Source: a bacterium
GTDB taxonomy: Bacteria > Bacteroidota > Bacteroidia > NS11-12g > UBA9320
Assembly (NCBI GenBank): GCA_018223105.1
Contig: JAAEYY010000010.1
Span: forward strand, 48,935-112,934
Direction of reading: 5' to 3'
DNA: 64,000 nucleotides
Numbering within the stretch: the stretch's first letter is position 1; each line of letters starts with the position of its first letter. The notes below the pieces were generated by a model. The model did not search any database. It was not told the origin of the DNA and was given only the letters and a program-made list of their open reading frames with translations. The position numbers and the translations under genes are program-made. Shown piece by piece: positions 1 through 8,622 of this stretch.

Positions 1-205
1 TTCAGTTTACACCGATTTGGTAGATAACTATGTAGTTCGAATAGAGAAAAAAGGCGGTCCTGAAGTAAAAAAGAAACGTTTTATGGAACAGGCTGTTGAT
101 TTATTTGATCACCTCAGAGTAAGTGGCATTGAAATGCTCATAACGCTAGATGGCGTGAGAAAATACTCCCTAGGCCAGGGACAAGGCGAGAAGAAATCTA
201 CATGA
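1..205 (+). CDS. C-terminal part of an unidentified protein, cut by the window edge
   Basis: The frame is open from the first bases with no stop, so the gene most likely begins outside the window. A TTG at 17 could serve as a start but there is no reason to prefer it. About 67 residues are visible, charged and soluble, with a Lys-rich stretch (KKGGPEVKKKRF) followed by a likely amphipathic helix. I do not recognise the family. Its TGA overlaps the ATG of the next gene (ATGA), so the two are probably translationally coupled. Confidence 0.6.
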   Translation, partial: SVYTDLVDNYVVRIEKKGGPEVKKKRFMEQAVDLFDHLRVSGIEMLITLDGVRKYSLGQGQGEKKST

Positions 206-1251
206 GCACATTAGACCAACTCCGTGGATATTTTGAAGGGCGAAAGCTCATCATTCCTATTCTGATAGGACTCGGAGTTGCAGGTTTTATGTTGGCCCGG
301 GATTTTGATCTCGATGCACTTAAAGATTTTACATGGGGTCCTAAGGCCTATCTCTTTATTTTTTTAGCGATCCTGATGATGGTATTCCGAGATTTGGGAT
401 ACATCATCCGCTTGCGGATACTTTCAGATAAACTGCTTTCTTGGAAACAGAGCTTTCAGCTTACTTTTCTCTGGGAGTTTGCTTCTGCTATTTCACCCGG
501 TATTATCGGTGGAACAGCAGCGGCATTTATCCTCCTCGCCCAAGAAAAAATTGGTACCGGAAGATCAACGGCAATTGTATTGGCTACTTCCTTTCTCGAT
601 GTATTATTTTATATCATCACCGTACCCTTAATTCTCATTTTTACCGGATTTTCAGAACATATTCCCAATATCGCGCTAAGCGAAAGCAATATTGAATCGA
701 GCATTTTAAGCACGTACATCATTGTTTCATATAGCATACTTTTTATTTGGGCTGCTGTAGTTTACATCGGCTTATTTCTTCGTCCCATTCTCATTCGCAA
801 TGCAGTAAGATCTATATTTTCAATTCCTTTTTTAAAGCGATGGAAAGACGATGCAAAAGACTGGGGAGATGAAGTTGTGGTAGCATCTATTGAACTCAAA
901 AAGAAAAAATTCGGCTTTTGGGCTTCCGCATTTGGCGCCACCTTCTTTTCATGGGTAGCGCGTTTTGCAGTGGTGAATTTTATCATTTTAGCTCTGGGAC
1001 CCACAGATGGACACCTAGAAATCATGATACGTCAGTTATTAATGTGGTGTATTCTAATTTTACCGGTTACACCGGGAGCAAGTGGTTTGGCAGAAGCAAT
1101 TTTCCCGGCCTTCCTCGGAAGGTATTTCGCCAATGGAACTTTGGCTAGTATCGGAGCATTAATCTGGAGATTGCTGAGTTACTACCCTTATTTAATTATC
1201 GGCTTTGTCTTATTCCCGATCTGGATTAGAAGAATAATAAAAAAGGACTAA
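202..1251 (+). CDS. YbhN/UPF0104-type integral membrane protein (lysylphosphatidylglycerol synthase TM-region family)
   Basis: A 349-residue protein with about eight hydrophobic segments spread over its whole length, no signal peptide and a basic C-terminus (WIRRIIKK). The motifs TPGASGLAEAIFPAFL near residues 290-305 and SPGIIGGTAAAFILL near 92-106 are typical of COG0392, the family containing YbhN and the flippase half of MprF. No soluble aminoacyl-transferase domain is present, so lysyl-lipid synthesis is not supported; a role in lipid or polyprenyl-linked substrate translocation is inference. It starts inside the stop codon of the preceding frame (ATGA overlap). Confidence 0.8.
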   Translation: MSTLDQLRGYFEGRKLIIPILIGLGVAGFMLARDFDLDALKDFTWGPKAYLFIFLAILMMVFRDLGYIIRLRILSDKLLSWKQSFQLTFLWEFASAISPGIIGGTAAAFILLAQEKIGTGRSTAIVLATSFLDVLFYIITVPLILIFTGFSEHIPNIALSESNIESSILSTYIIVSYSILFIWAAVVYIGLFLRPILIRNAVRSIFSIPFLKRWKDDAKDWGDEVVVASIELKKKKFGFWASAFGATFFSWVARFAVVNFIILALGPTDGHLEIMIRQLLMWCILILPVTPGASGLAEAIFPAFLGRYFANGTLASIGALIWRLLSYYPYLIIGFVLFPIWIRRIIKKD

Positions 1252-1256
1252 TCCGG

Positions 1257-1288
1257 TTGCGGCTGTTTGCCGGCTTACAATAACTTTG
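1257..1288 (+). promoter_or_regulatory. Bacteroidota-type promoter of the enoyl-CoA hydratase gene
   Basis: TAACTTTG at 1281-1288 matches the -7 consensus TAnnTTTG, with TTG at 1257-1259 at a near-suitable distance for the -33 element. The ATG follows 7 nt after the -7 box, implying a very short leader. Confidence 0.6.
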
Positions 1289-1295
1289 CTGCCTC

Positions 1296-2066
1296 ATGAA
1301 TTATCAAACCATTAGTTCTGAACGAGAGGGTGCCGCTCAAATCATTCGTATTGAGCGTGAATCCAAAATGAATGCACTCAATATTCAACTTTTACAAGAA
1401 ATTGGACAAGAGATTGGCAGATTACAAGACGAATCCGGAATTCGAGGTATTATTATCACCGGAAGTGGAAGTAAGGCTTTCGCTGCAGGTGCTGATATTG
1501 CTGAATTTGCCGAGTTTTCTCCTGAGAAAGCAAAGAAAATGAGTGCTGATGGTCATGCCGTTTTCAACTCCATTGAAAACAGTAAGATTCCGGTAATTGC
1601 GGCAGTAAATGGATACAGTCTCGGTGGAGGTTGCGAATTGGCCATGGCTTGCCATATCAGAATCGCTTCGGATAATGCGAAATTTGGTCAGCCTGAAGTA
1701 AATCTTGGTGTGCCTCCGGGATACGGTGGAACACAGAGACTTGCTCAAATCATAGGAAAAGGTAGAGCATTAGAGCTTTTAATCTCTGCCAGAACCATTG
1801 ATGCAGAAACAGCTTTACAATATGGTTTAGTTTCACAAGTGGTTAGTTTTGAGGATTTACTTTCTACTTGTAAAGCGTATATAGAGAAACTCGTTGCTAA
1901 ATCTCCTGCTGCAATTGCAGAAGTTATAGCTTGTATGAACGCTTTGTATAGTGATCAAGACGGATTTGATTATGAAATAGACAGTTTCTCTAATTCCTTT
2001 GGAAGCCCTGATTTTAAAGAAGGAACGAGTGCTTTCGTCGAGAAGCGTAAGCCTGAGTACAAATAA
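1296..2066 (+). CDS. Enoyl-CoA hydratase/isomerase (crotonase family)
   Basis: A 256-residue cytoplasmic enzyme that would hydrate trans-2-enoyl-CoA in beta-oxidation or a related acyl-CoA route. The oxyanion-hole segment AFAAGADIAEF lies near residues 62-72. Both catalytic glutamates of hydratases are visible: one in GGGCELAMAC (around 112-121) and one in GQPEVNLGVPPGYGGTQRL (around 132-150). The C-terminus EGTSAFVEKRKPEYK is the usual ending of short-chain hydratases. Length is normal. It has its own promoter and is followed by an independent gene, so it looks monocistronic. Confidence 0.9.
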   Translation: MNYQTISSEREGAAQIIRIERESKMNALNIQLLQEIGQEIGRLQDESGIRGIIITGSGSKAFAAGADIAEFAEFSPEKAKKMSADGHAVFNSIENSKIPVIAAVNGYSLGGGCELAMACHIRIASDNAKFGQPEVNLGVPPGYGGTQRLAQIIGKGRALELLISARTIDAETALQYGLVSQVVSFEDLLSTCKAYIEKLVAKSPAAIAEVIACMNALYSDQDGFDYEIDSFSNSFGSPDFKEGTSAFVEKRKPEYK

Positions 2067-2104
2067 AACCTGACTAAAAAAAGAGGATTTTCTTTGGCAT
2101 TGTA

Positions 2105-2135
2105 TTTGATACTTACTGATTGAAATTTAACTTTG
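2105..2135 (+). promoter_or_regulatory. Promoter of the DUF1573 gene
   Basis: TTTG at 2105-2108 and TAACTTTG at 2128-2135, separated by 19 bases, fit the Bacteroidota -33/-7 pattern well. The start codon is 21 nt further on, so this gene has a short but real leader. Confidence 0.65.
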
Positions 2136-2156
2136 AACAAATAAAAATTAATTGAA

Positions 2157-2603
2157 ATGAAACAGATAGTTTTACTTTTAGCAGTAATAGTTGGCTTAGG
2201 GACTATAGGATTTACAAACGCACAGAAGATTGAAATTTCTCAAGATGCGATGTCTAAAATCGAATTTGAGAAGAAAACACATGACTTTGGAGAGTTTGAA
2301 GAAGGTATTCAAGCTACCACAGTATTTAAATTTAAGAACACAGGTAATGCACCTCTAGTTCTTAACGCGGTAACTCCTTCATGTGGATGTACTTCACCTT
2401 CTTGGACTAAGGAGCCTGTTGCTCCCGGAGAAGAAGGCGAAATTAAAGTAGTATATAACTCAAAAGGACGTCCGGGTCAGTTCACAAAAACCATCACTGT
2501 AAAACACAATGGTGAAGGTGGAACTGTATTCTTGAACATCAGAGGAGTTGTGAAAAAAGCTGAGGTTGCACCAGAACCTACAGTTAAATCACCAGAAAAC
2601 TAA
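2157..2603 (+). CDS. Secreted DUF1573 domain protein
   Basis: A 148-residue exported protein. A signal peptide covers about residues 1-22 (hydrophobic core then FTNAQ). The remainder is a DUF1573 immunoglobulin-like fold: HDFGEFEEGIQATTVFKFKN, then TPSCGCTSPSW and PVAPGEEGEIKVVYNSKG are signature motifs, including the conserved Cys-x-Cys. The family is abundant in Bacteroidota and planctomycetes with no established biochemical role; a periplasmic or surface location is inferred. A strong terminator follows. Confidence 0.85.
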   Translation: MKQIVLLLAVIVGLGTIGFTNAQKIEISQDAMSKIEFEKKTHDFGEFEEGIQATTVFKFKNTGNAPLVLNAVTPSCGCTSPSWTKEPVAPGEEGEIKVVYNSKGRPGQFTKTITVKHNGEGGTVFLNIRGVVKKAEVAPEPTVKSPEN

Positions 2604-2612
2604 AAAACAGTT

Positions 2613-3527
2613 TTATAAATTATTGAGGAAGCCGGTAATTAAATTATCGGCTTTCTTTTTGACCTTATTTTCTTGCATTCCCCACCAACCACTCAAACCG
2701 CCGGTATGAATAAAAGTGATAGTAGAACCCGGCTCAAAGTACCCGTAGTCAATCTTGGCGGTTAATCCATACATGGCTTTTGCAGTATACACCGGGTCGA
2801 AGAGTATGCCCGTTTTATCAAAAAGAAACTCTGTAGCTCTAATCAAGGTATCATTAGTTTTAGCGAATCCCCCAAAGTGATACTCAGTCCATAAGTCAAA
2901 GCGATCTGCCCCAACAGCACGTGCTTCTTGTTGGATAAAGTCGCCGCCCTTTAAAGCAGAAACACCAATGGTTTTCCCTTTAAATCCTTTGCTTAATCCG
3001 GCAACACTGGTGCCGGTACCACAGCTAATTACGGCATAGTCGGTATCCAATTCCTCAGCTAGCCTTTTAAGCCCAATGGTGCCATCTACGCAATGCCCCC
3101 CTTCCGGAATAGTAAGCACTCCGTCTTTGAAAGAGTAGGTTCTGCATTGCTCTTTATAATCAGATCGAGGTATAAAAACCAGCTTCATGCCTAGTCTTTC
3201 ACACGATTTTAGCACATCATTATCTGCACTTAGCTCTTCACCCCGTATGACCCCGGTTACCGGTATTTTGAGATAATAACACAGCATCGCAAGCGCAATT
3301 AAATGATTAGAATAAGCTCCTCCGAAGCTCACCACAGATTTAGGTTCCGGGTTGTTTTCAAAGATCCCTTCTAATTTCCGCAACTTATTGCCTGAAATCA
3401 AAGGATGAATTAAATCATCCCGCTTCACAAAAACCTGAACTTCTCTTTCGGGGTGCCATATTACCGAGAGTTCTTCAGTAGGCGTGTTCAGGTTAATATG
3501 TTCTTGAAGCTTTTTGCGGATATTCAT
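2613..3527 (-). CDS. PLP-dependent D-cysteine desulfhydrase / ACC deaminase family enzyme
   Basis: A 304-residue fold-type II PLP enzyme of COG2515. The PLP lysine is in VKRDDLIHPLISGNKLRKLE at about K48; GGAYSNHLIALA near 110-120 and SCGTGTSVAGLSKG near 168-181 (phosphate-binding loop) follow. Members cleave D-cysteine to pyruvate, sulfide and ammonia, or open 1-aminocyclopropane-1-carboxylate; the sequence alone does not separate these, and many Bacteroidota annotations as ACC deaminase are probably desulfhydrases. It overlaps recX by 4 nt (ATGA), forming a two-gene minus-strand operon. Confidence 0.8.
   Translation of the reverse strand: MNIRKKLQEHINLNTPTEELSVIWHPEREVQVFVKRDDLIHPLISGNKLRKLEGIFENNPEPKSVVSFGGAYSNHLIALAMLCYYLKIPVTGVIRGEELSADNDVLKSCERLGMKLVFIPRSDYKEQCRTYSFKDGVLTIPEGGHCVDGTIGLKRLAEELDTDYAVISCGTGTSVAGLSKGFKGKTIGVSALKGGDFIQQEARAVGADRFDLWTEYHFGGFAKTNDTLIRATEFLFDKTGILFDPVYTAKAMYGLTAKIDYGYFEPGSTITFIHTGGLSGWWGMQENKVKKKADNLITGFLNNL
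2629..2660 (+). terminator. Rho-independent terminator after the DUF1573 gene
   Basis: AAGCCG at 2629-2634 pairs with CGGCTT at 2648-2653, with an inner TAAT/ATTA extension, followed by a T-rich run to 2660. It serves plus-strand transcription and overlaps the last codons of the convergent minus-strand gene. Confidence 0.7.
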
Positions 3528-4003
3528 TCTAATGTTTTAAGGTAGGCCCATACAAGGTCTGGTTCGTAGCCTTTGGTAATTACAAATCGCGCAGCTTTAC
3601 TTCTCCTCTCATAGATATTGGCAGCTTTCGCCTTTTCAAAGGCTTTAAAACTGAGCTCTTCCAGTTTCTCCATGTAGGCATTTTCATCAATTTCTTCCAT
3701 GCCCTTTTTTATGTTATAAGGGCTGATATCATTGCGAGACAAAACTTGATTAATTTTAATTTTTCCCCAGTTATTATGCAAAAACTTCCCTCTACATAGT
3801 GCTTGAGCATAACGAGTTTCATTAAGGTAATTCCACTCTATAAGTTGTACCAACATTTCATCTGCTTCCTGGTAAGAGGCTCCCATTTCTATCATCTTGC
3901 TACGCACCTCTTTATGGCAACGCTCACGGTAAGCACAAAACTTCAGGATTCTCTCTTTGCGTTCTGTGCGACTCAATTTTTTTGTTCCCGGCTCCATCTG
4001 CAT
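3524..4003 (-). CDS. recX: RecX family regulatory protein
   Basis: A 159-residue basic, helical protein. The pattern CAYRERCHKEVRSKM...ADEMLVQLIEWNYLNETRYAQALCRGKF (around residues 23-73) is the RecX helical repeat signature, and AARFVITKGYEPDLVWAYLK near the C-terminus is the second repeat. RecX modulates RecA filament growth; recA is not in this window. The ATG at 4003 is 33 bp from the divergent murF-alr start. A weak -7 like box (TATATTG on the minus strand) lies just upstream. Confidence 0.85.
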   Translation of the reverse strand: MQMEPGTKKLSRTERKERILKFCAYRERCHKEVRSKMIEMGASYQEADEMLVQLIEWNYLNETRYAQALCRGKFLHNNWGKIKINQVLSRNDISPYNIKKGMEEIDENAYMEKLEELSFKAFEKAKAANIYERRSKAARFVITKGYEPDLVWAYLKTLE

Positions 4004-4022
4004 GAGAAGTCTGCAATATATC

Positions 4023-4030
4023 TAATTTTG
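4023..4030 (+). promoter_or_regulatory. -7 promoter element of murF-alr
   Basis: TAATTTTG matches TAnnTTTG, with 6 nt between it and the ATG at 4037. The whole divergent gap to recX is only 33 bp, so any -33 element must lie within the recX coding start. Confidence 0.5.
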
Positions 4031-4036
4031 CATCAA

Positions 4037-6472
4037 ATGTATACCGCGGGAGATATCGCTAAAATTGTAAATGGAACTCTCGTAGGAGATGCGGGAATTC
4101 ACATCAAATCTCTCGCTTTTGATAGCCGTAAAATTGGCCGACCCGCAGAAACCTTGTTTTTTGCCATTCGGTCTCAACATGCCGATGGACACAAATACCT
4201 CAATGAGGTGAAAGCAGCCGGAATCGCTGCTGTTGTTGTAGACCACGATCCGGAAATTGATGGTTTAAACTATATCCGAGTTCAAGATACCTTAGCCGCC
4301 TTGCAAACCTTGGCGAAAGATCATCGAAATCGCTTTGATCTAAAAGTCGTTGGTATTACCGGAAGCAACGGGAAAACCATAGTAAAAGAATGGATATATC
4401 ATCTTGCTGCTTCCACTTTTAATACTGTTAAAAACCCTAAAAGCTATAACTCTCAAATTGGAGTACCGTTCTCCATCTGGAATATTAAAAAAGAGCATAA
4501 ACTTGGGATTTTTGAGGCGGGAATATCGCAGCCGGGAGAAATGTCCCGACTCGAACAAATTATTCAGCCTCATATTGGTATTTTTACCTATTTGGGTGAT
4601 GCGCATAATGCTAATTTCAAATCTGACGAGGAGAAATTAGAGGAGAAACTGCAGCTCTTTGATCATTGCGAAACAGTAATTTGTCCGGCAAACCAAACTT
4701 TAGCACTGCAAAAGCTTAGAGAAAAAGGTTTAAACGTCTTAACCTGGAGCGATAAAGAAACTGCTCAACTTCAGGTTTTGAATGTGCAAAAAGAGAAATC
4801 GGAAACTCGAGTTCAATTATTATATCGAGGCAGCGGAATTACTTTCGACCTAGATCTGCCGTTTTCTGATGACAGTTCAATACACAATGCCTTAAGCGCT
4901 TCACTTTGCGCATTGCATCTGGGTGTTTCGGTTGAGGAATTACGTTCTAAAGCAAAATCACTGCAAGCCATAGACATGCGGCTTCAGCAAGTTCCGGGAA
5001 TCAATCAAAACCATCTGGTTTTAGACTTCTACAACTCCGACATGGAGAGTTTGAAAATTGCTTTAGACTTCCTCAAACAACAACAGGGAGATAAAAAAGC
5101 AGTGATCATTTTGTCTGATATCTTACAGTCAGGGTTGGATGAAACAAGTATTGTTAAAGACATTCAAAAGCTGCTGAAGGAATATTCAGTTAAGAAACTC
5201 ATCGCTATAGGGAATCAATTCAAGCAATTACAAGCAGACCATTATGAAATTGAGGTTTTTGAGGATACCGATGATTTTTTAAATCGTTTTCCGTTATACA
5301 CCTTGCACGATGATTTCATATTATTAAAAGGAGCGAGGCCCTTCAAGTTTGAAAAGATCGCTGATCGGTTGAGCGCTAAAGTACATCAAACCGTGCTGGA
5401 GGTGAACATGACCCAATTACAGTTGAACCTCAAACTTCATCAAGCTCAAAGTGGTCCGAATACCAAGACCATGGCCATGGTAAAAGCTTTTGCCTATGGT
5501 GTTGGGGGATATGAAGTTGCCAAGTTGATGGAGTATAATAAGGTGGATTACCTTGGAGTAGCGTATTTAGATGAAGCCATAAGCCTCAGGGAGTCGGGAA
5601 TTCATGCTCCGATTATGATTCTCAACGCCGATTTCAGCAAAGCGAGCACCATAAGTGAATATCAGGTGGAACCGACAGTGTATTCACTGGAATCTTTAAG
5701 TGATTTAATTCGCTACGGGGATGGATTACCTATTACCATTCACCTCGAGTTTGACACCGGAATGCATAGGCTCGGTTTTACTGATGAAGACCTTGAAGCG
5801 CTCATTAAAATCTTGCATCAACATGAAAACCTAAAGCCTGCCTCGGTATACAGTCATTTAGCCGTGGCAGATGATTCAAGTCAAGATGAGTTTACTTTAT
5901 CACAATACAAACGATTCTCTTTAATCGCAAAAAGAATAAAACAAGAGTTTGGTGAAGAGGTACTAAGCCATATTTCCAACTCTTCCGGCATTCAGCGCTT
6001 TCCGGAGTTCGACTTAGATATGGTGCGATTGGGCATTGGTTTATATGGAATTTCCTCGGATCCCGAAATCGGTGAGAAGCTCGATAATGTAGTGACCTTT
6101 AAAAGCTATATCGCTCAAATCAGGATAGTAAAAGCGGGAGAAGGTATAGGTTACGGACTGCATAGCAAATCAGACCGGGATAGAAAAATTGCAGTGGTTG
6201 CTGTGGGCTACGCCGATGGTTATAGCAGAGATTACAGTCAGGGGAAAGGATATTTTCTCATCAACAATAAAAAAGCAGAAGTCACGGGAAATGTGTGCAT
6301 GGATATGACCATGTGCGATGTGACAGATATCGATTGCAAAGCCGGAGATGAAGTCATTATTTTTGGCGAGCATCCTTCGATAGAAGAGTTGGCCAAGATT
6401 CAAAACACAATTCCGTACGAAGTTTTATCGGCGGTGAGCCAGAGAGTGAATAGAGTATTTTATCAGGAGTAA
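4037..6472 (+). CDS. murF-alr: Bifunctional MurF / alanine racemase fusion
   Basis: An 811-residue fusion supplying D-alanine and joining D-Ala-D-Ala to UDP-MurNAc-tripeptide in peptidoglycan synthesis. Residues about 1-450 are MurF-like: a Mur ligase N-terminal domain (AFDSRKI), the ATP loop GITGSNGKT at about 106-114, and a central/C-terminal ligase part. Residues about 455-811 are a fold-type III alanine racemase with the PLP lysine in MAMVKAFAYG (about K483), LEFDTGMHRLGF, and the catalytic tyrosine in GIGYGLHSK followed by VGYADGY. A longer open frame reaches back to 3803, but that part antisense-overlaps recX and lacks family similarity; ATG 4037 with its -7 box is preferred. The fusion is common in Bacteroidota. 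Confidence 0.92.
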   Translation: MYTAGDIAKIVNGTLVGDAGIHIKSLAFDSRKIGRPAETLFFAIRSQHADGHKYLNEVKAAGIAAVVVDHDPEIDGLNYIRVQDTLAALQTLAKDHRNRFDLKVVGITGSNGKTIVKEWIYHLAASTFNTVKNPKSYNSQIGVPFSIWNIKKEHKLGIFEAGISQPGEMSRLEQIIQPHIGIFTYLGDAHNANFKSDEEKLEEKLQLFDHCETVICPANQTLALQKLREKGLNVLTWSDKETAQLQVLNVQKEKSETRVQLLYRGSGITFDLDLPFSDDSSIHNALSASLCALHLGVSVEELRSKAKSLQAIDMRLQQVPGINQNHLVLDFYNSDMESLKIALDFLKQQQGDKKAVIILSDILQSGLDETSIVKDIQKLLKEYSVKKLIAIGNQFKQLQADHYEIEVFEDTDDFLNRFPLYTLHDDFILLKGARPFKFEKIADRLSAKVHQTVLEVNMTQLQLNLKLHQAQSGPNTKTMAMVKAFAYGVGGYEVAKLMEYNKVDYLGVAYLDEAISLRESGIHAPIMILNADFSKASTISEYQVEPTVYSLESLSDLIRYGDGLPITIHLEFDTGMHRLGFTDEDLEALIKILHQHENLKPASVYSHLAVADDSSQDEFTLSQYKRFSLIAKRIKQEFGEEVLSHISNSSGIQRFPEFDLDMVRLGIGLYGISSDPEIGEKLDNVVTFKSYIAQIRIVKAGEGIGYGLHSKSDRDRKIAVVAVGYADGYSRDYSQGKGYFLINNKKAEVTGNVCMDMTMCDVTDIDCKAGDEVIIFGEHPSIEELAKIQNTIPYEVLSAVSQRVNRVFYQE

Positions 6473-6473
6473 G

Positions 6474-7424
6474 ATGGACAAGCAAAAGATCATAGCGGGA
6501 ATGGAGCAGGGCGATCATCGCAGCTTATCAAAAGCAATCACCCTTGCAGAGAGCAGTAGACCCGATAAATACGAAATGGCGCTTGAAATACTAGAGCATT
6601 TTGGTCAGGTAGAGGGAAGCTTTAGAATAGGAATTACCGGTACTCCTGGCGCAGGTAAAAGTACTTTGATTAATGTTTTAGGCAAAGAACTTATAGATCT
6701 TAACCCCAATGAAAAACTAGCTGTACTCAGTATTGATCCGAGCAGCTCAGTTTCGGGAGGTAGTATTTTGGGCGATAAAACAAGAATGGCAGATCTATCT
6801 CAAAGAGATGATGTGTTTATTAGACCCACAGCTTCCGGGACCTATGCAGGAGGTTTGTCAAGGAATACCCGTTTGGCCATGTTAATGTGCGAAGCTGCCG
6901 GTTTTAAGCAAATCATCGTTGAAACCGTTGGAGTTGGACAAGGTGAAACTGAAATATCTCAGTTGACCGATATGTTTGTCTTGTTGCTTAGTCCGGGAGG
7001 CGGCGACGAGCTTCAAGGCATCAAACGAGGGATTGTAGAGCTTGCAGATTTATTGGTGGTGAACAAAGCTGATGGAGATTCAGAAGAAAGTGCAAAACGC
7101 ACGGCGAAGGAGTACGCCATGGCTCAGCACTTGTTGCCAGAGACAGATAGTGGTTGGAAACCCAAAGTCTTAACCTGCTCTGCATTAAAAAATATCAGAA
7201 TAGATAAGCTGGCAGAAGAGATCTTAAATTACAAGAAGTTTGCCGAAGGAGATGTCATAAAATCGACGCGAGAAGCTCAAGCTGAATTTTGGCTTTTAAA
7301 GAATTTGCAGGCCCATTTGATGAAGGTGTTTTCTTCCTTAAACTCTGAGCATAAGGAGCAATACGATGCTTCAGCTTTACCGGAACGCATTGCGCTCGAG
7401 CTCAGCAAGAAAATCAGCTTGTAA
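6474..7424 (+). CDS. meaB: MeaB/ArgK-type GTPase, methylmalonyl-CoA mutase chaperone
   Basis: A 316-residue G3E-family P-loop GTPase. The Walker A loop GITGTPGAGKST is at about residues 53-64; SIDPSSSVSGGSILGDKTRM, ETVGVGQGETE and VVNKADGD (the NKxD specificity motif) follow in the order of MeaB. In known systems MeaB protects and reloads the adenosylcobalamin of methylmalonyl-CoA mutase. The mutase genes are not in this window. The ATG is 1 nt after the murF-alr stop, so it is likely cotranscribed, although the functions are unrelated. Confidence 0.9.
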   Translation: MDKQKIIAGMEQGDHRSLSKAITLAESSRPDKYEMALEILEHFGQVEGSFRIGITGTPGAGKSTLINVLGKELIDLNPNEKLAVLSIDPSSSVSGGSILGDKTRMADLSQRDDVFIRPTASGTYAGGLSRNTRLAMLMCEAAGFKQIIVETVGVGQGETEISQLTDMFVLLLSPGGGDELQGIKRGIVELADLLVVNKADGDSEESAKRTAKEYAMAQHLLPETDSGWKPKVLTCSALKNIRIDKLAEEILNYKKFAEGDVIKSTREAQAEFWLLKNLQAHLMKVFSSLNSEHKEQYDASALPERIALELSKKISL

Positions 7425-7506
7425 AATTTGATCTAAAAAATCTTCTATTTTGATTAAAAAATAAAAATTTTTATGTTGGTTTGCCCACTTTTTAATTGAT
7501 AGTACC

Positions 7507-8622
7507 ATGATTATTGGCGTACCTAAAGAAATCAAAAACAACGAAAACCGAATTGCACTTACCCCCGGTGGTGCTTTAGAACTTATTAAGCGCGGACATA
7601 CTGTATATGTTCAGCAAGGTGGTGGAAACGGAAGTGGATTCCCTGATGAACAGTATATCGATGCAGGAGCGAAAATTCTTCCTACCATCGAAGAAGTGTA
7701 TGACATTGCTGAGATGATTATTAAGGTGAAAGAGCCTATTGAATCTGAGTACAAGTTAATTAAAGAAAATCAGCTGGTATTTACTTACTTCCACTTCGCG
7801 AGTCATGAGCCTTTAACTAAAGCTATGATCGACAGTGGTGCTATTTGTCTTGCATACGAAACTGTTGAAGCTCCGGATAGAAGTTTACCACTTTTGATTC
7901 CGATGAGTGAAGTAGCTGGTAGAATGGCAATTCAGGAAGGTGCTAAATACCTCGAGAAGCCTATTAAAGGTAAAGGAGTTTTACTAGGAGGTGTTCCGGG
8001 TGTTGCTCCGGGTAAGGTACTAGTGATCGGTGGCGGTGTTGTGGGAACACAAGCTGCTAAAATGGCTGCCGGACTTGGTGCTCAGGTTACCATCCTCGAT
8101 GTTAGCTTAAACCGATTAAGATATTTGAACGATGTTATGCCGGCTAACGTGGTAACTCGTTTTTCAAGCGAAATGAACATCCGCGACCTGGTTCCTCAAA
8201 TGGACCTCATTGTTGGTGCTGTTCTTATTCCGGGTGCTAAAGCTCCAAACTTGATTACCAGAGACATGCTTAAAACGATGTCGCCAGGTACCGTTTTGGT
8301 AGACGTGGCAGTGGATCAAGGTGGATGTATCGAAACCTGTAAACCTACCACTCACGAAGATCCTACTTTCATTATTGATGATGTAGTTCATTACTGTGTG
8401 GCTAACATGCCGGGTGCAGTGCCTTATACTTCTACTATTGCTCTTACCAACGCTACTCTTCCATATGCTATTAAATTAGCCGATATGGGTTGGAAAGAAG
8501 CTTGTCAGAAAGATATTGGAATTCGTACCGGACTCAATGTGGTTCACGGTAAAGTATGTTACAAAGGGGTTGCAGAAGCATTTAACCTCGAGTACCATCC
8601 TGTGGATGAATTACTGGCCTAA
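7507..8622 (+). CDS. ald: Alanine dehydrogenase
   Basis: A 371-residue enzyme interconverting L-alanine and pyruvate plus ammonia with NAD. The N-terminal MIIGVPKEIKNNENRIALTP is diagnostic. The substrate and catalytic residues are visible as the lysine in IIKVKEP (about K75) and the histidine in TYFHFASH (about H96). The Rossmann loop VLVIGGGVVGTQAAKMAAG lies near residues 172-190. Length is normal. With the nearby alanine racemase it could link alanine catabolism to wall precursor supply, but that is only suggested by position. The next gene starts on the last base of its stop codon. Confidence 0.93.
   Translation: MIIGVPKEIKNNENRIALTPGGALELIKRGHTVYVQQGGGNGSGFPDEQYIDAGAKILPTIEEVYDIAEMIIKVKEPIESEYKLIKENQLVFTYFHFASHEPLTKAMIDSGAICLAYETVEAPDRSLPLLIPMSEVAGRMAIQEGAKYLEKPIKGKGVLLGGVPGVAPGKVLVIGGGVVGTQAAKMAAGLGAQVTILDVSLNRLRYLNDVMPANVVTRFSSEMNIRDLVPQMDLIVGAVLIPGAKAPNLITRDMLKTMSPGTVLVDVAVDQGGCIETCKPTTHEDPTFIIDDVVHYCVANMPGAVPYTSTIALTNATLPYAIKLADMGWKEACQKDIGIRTGLNVVHGKVCYKGVAEAFNLEYHPVDELLA

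Noticed and set aside
441..1148. Open frames inside the YbhN-like gene (441-695 and 918-1148)
   Set aside because: They are out-of-frame shadows with unnatural composition (clustered Tyr, Arg, Trp) and no start signal.
3803..4036. Longer N-terminus for MurF-Alr
   Set aside because: The extra 78 codons lie antisense to recX, show no Mur-ligase similarity, and would place the -7 box inside the gene.
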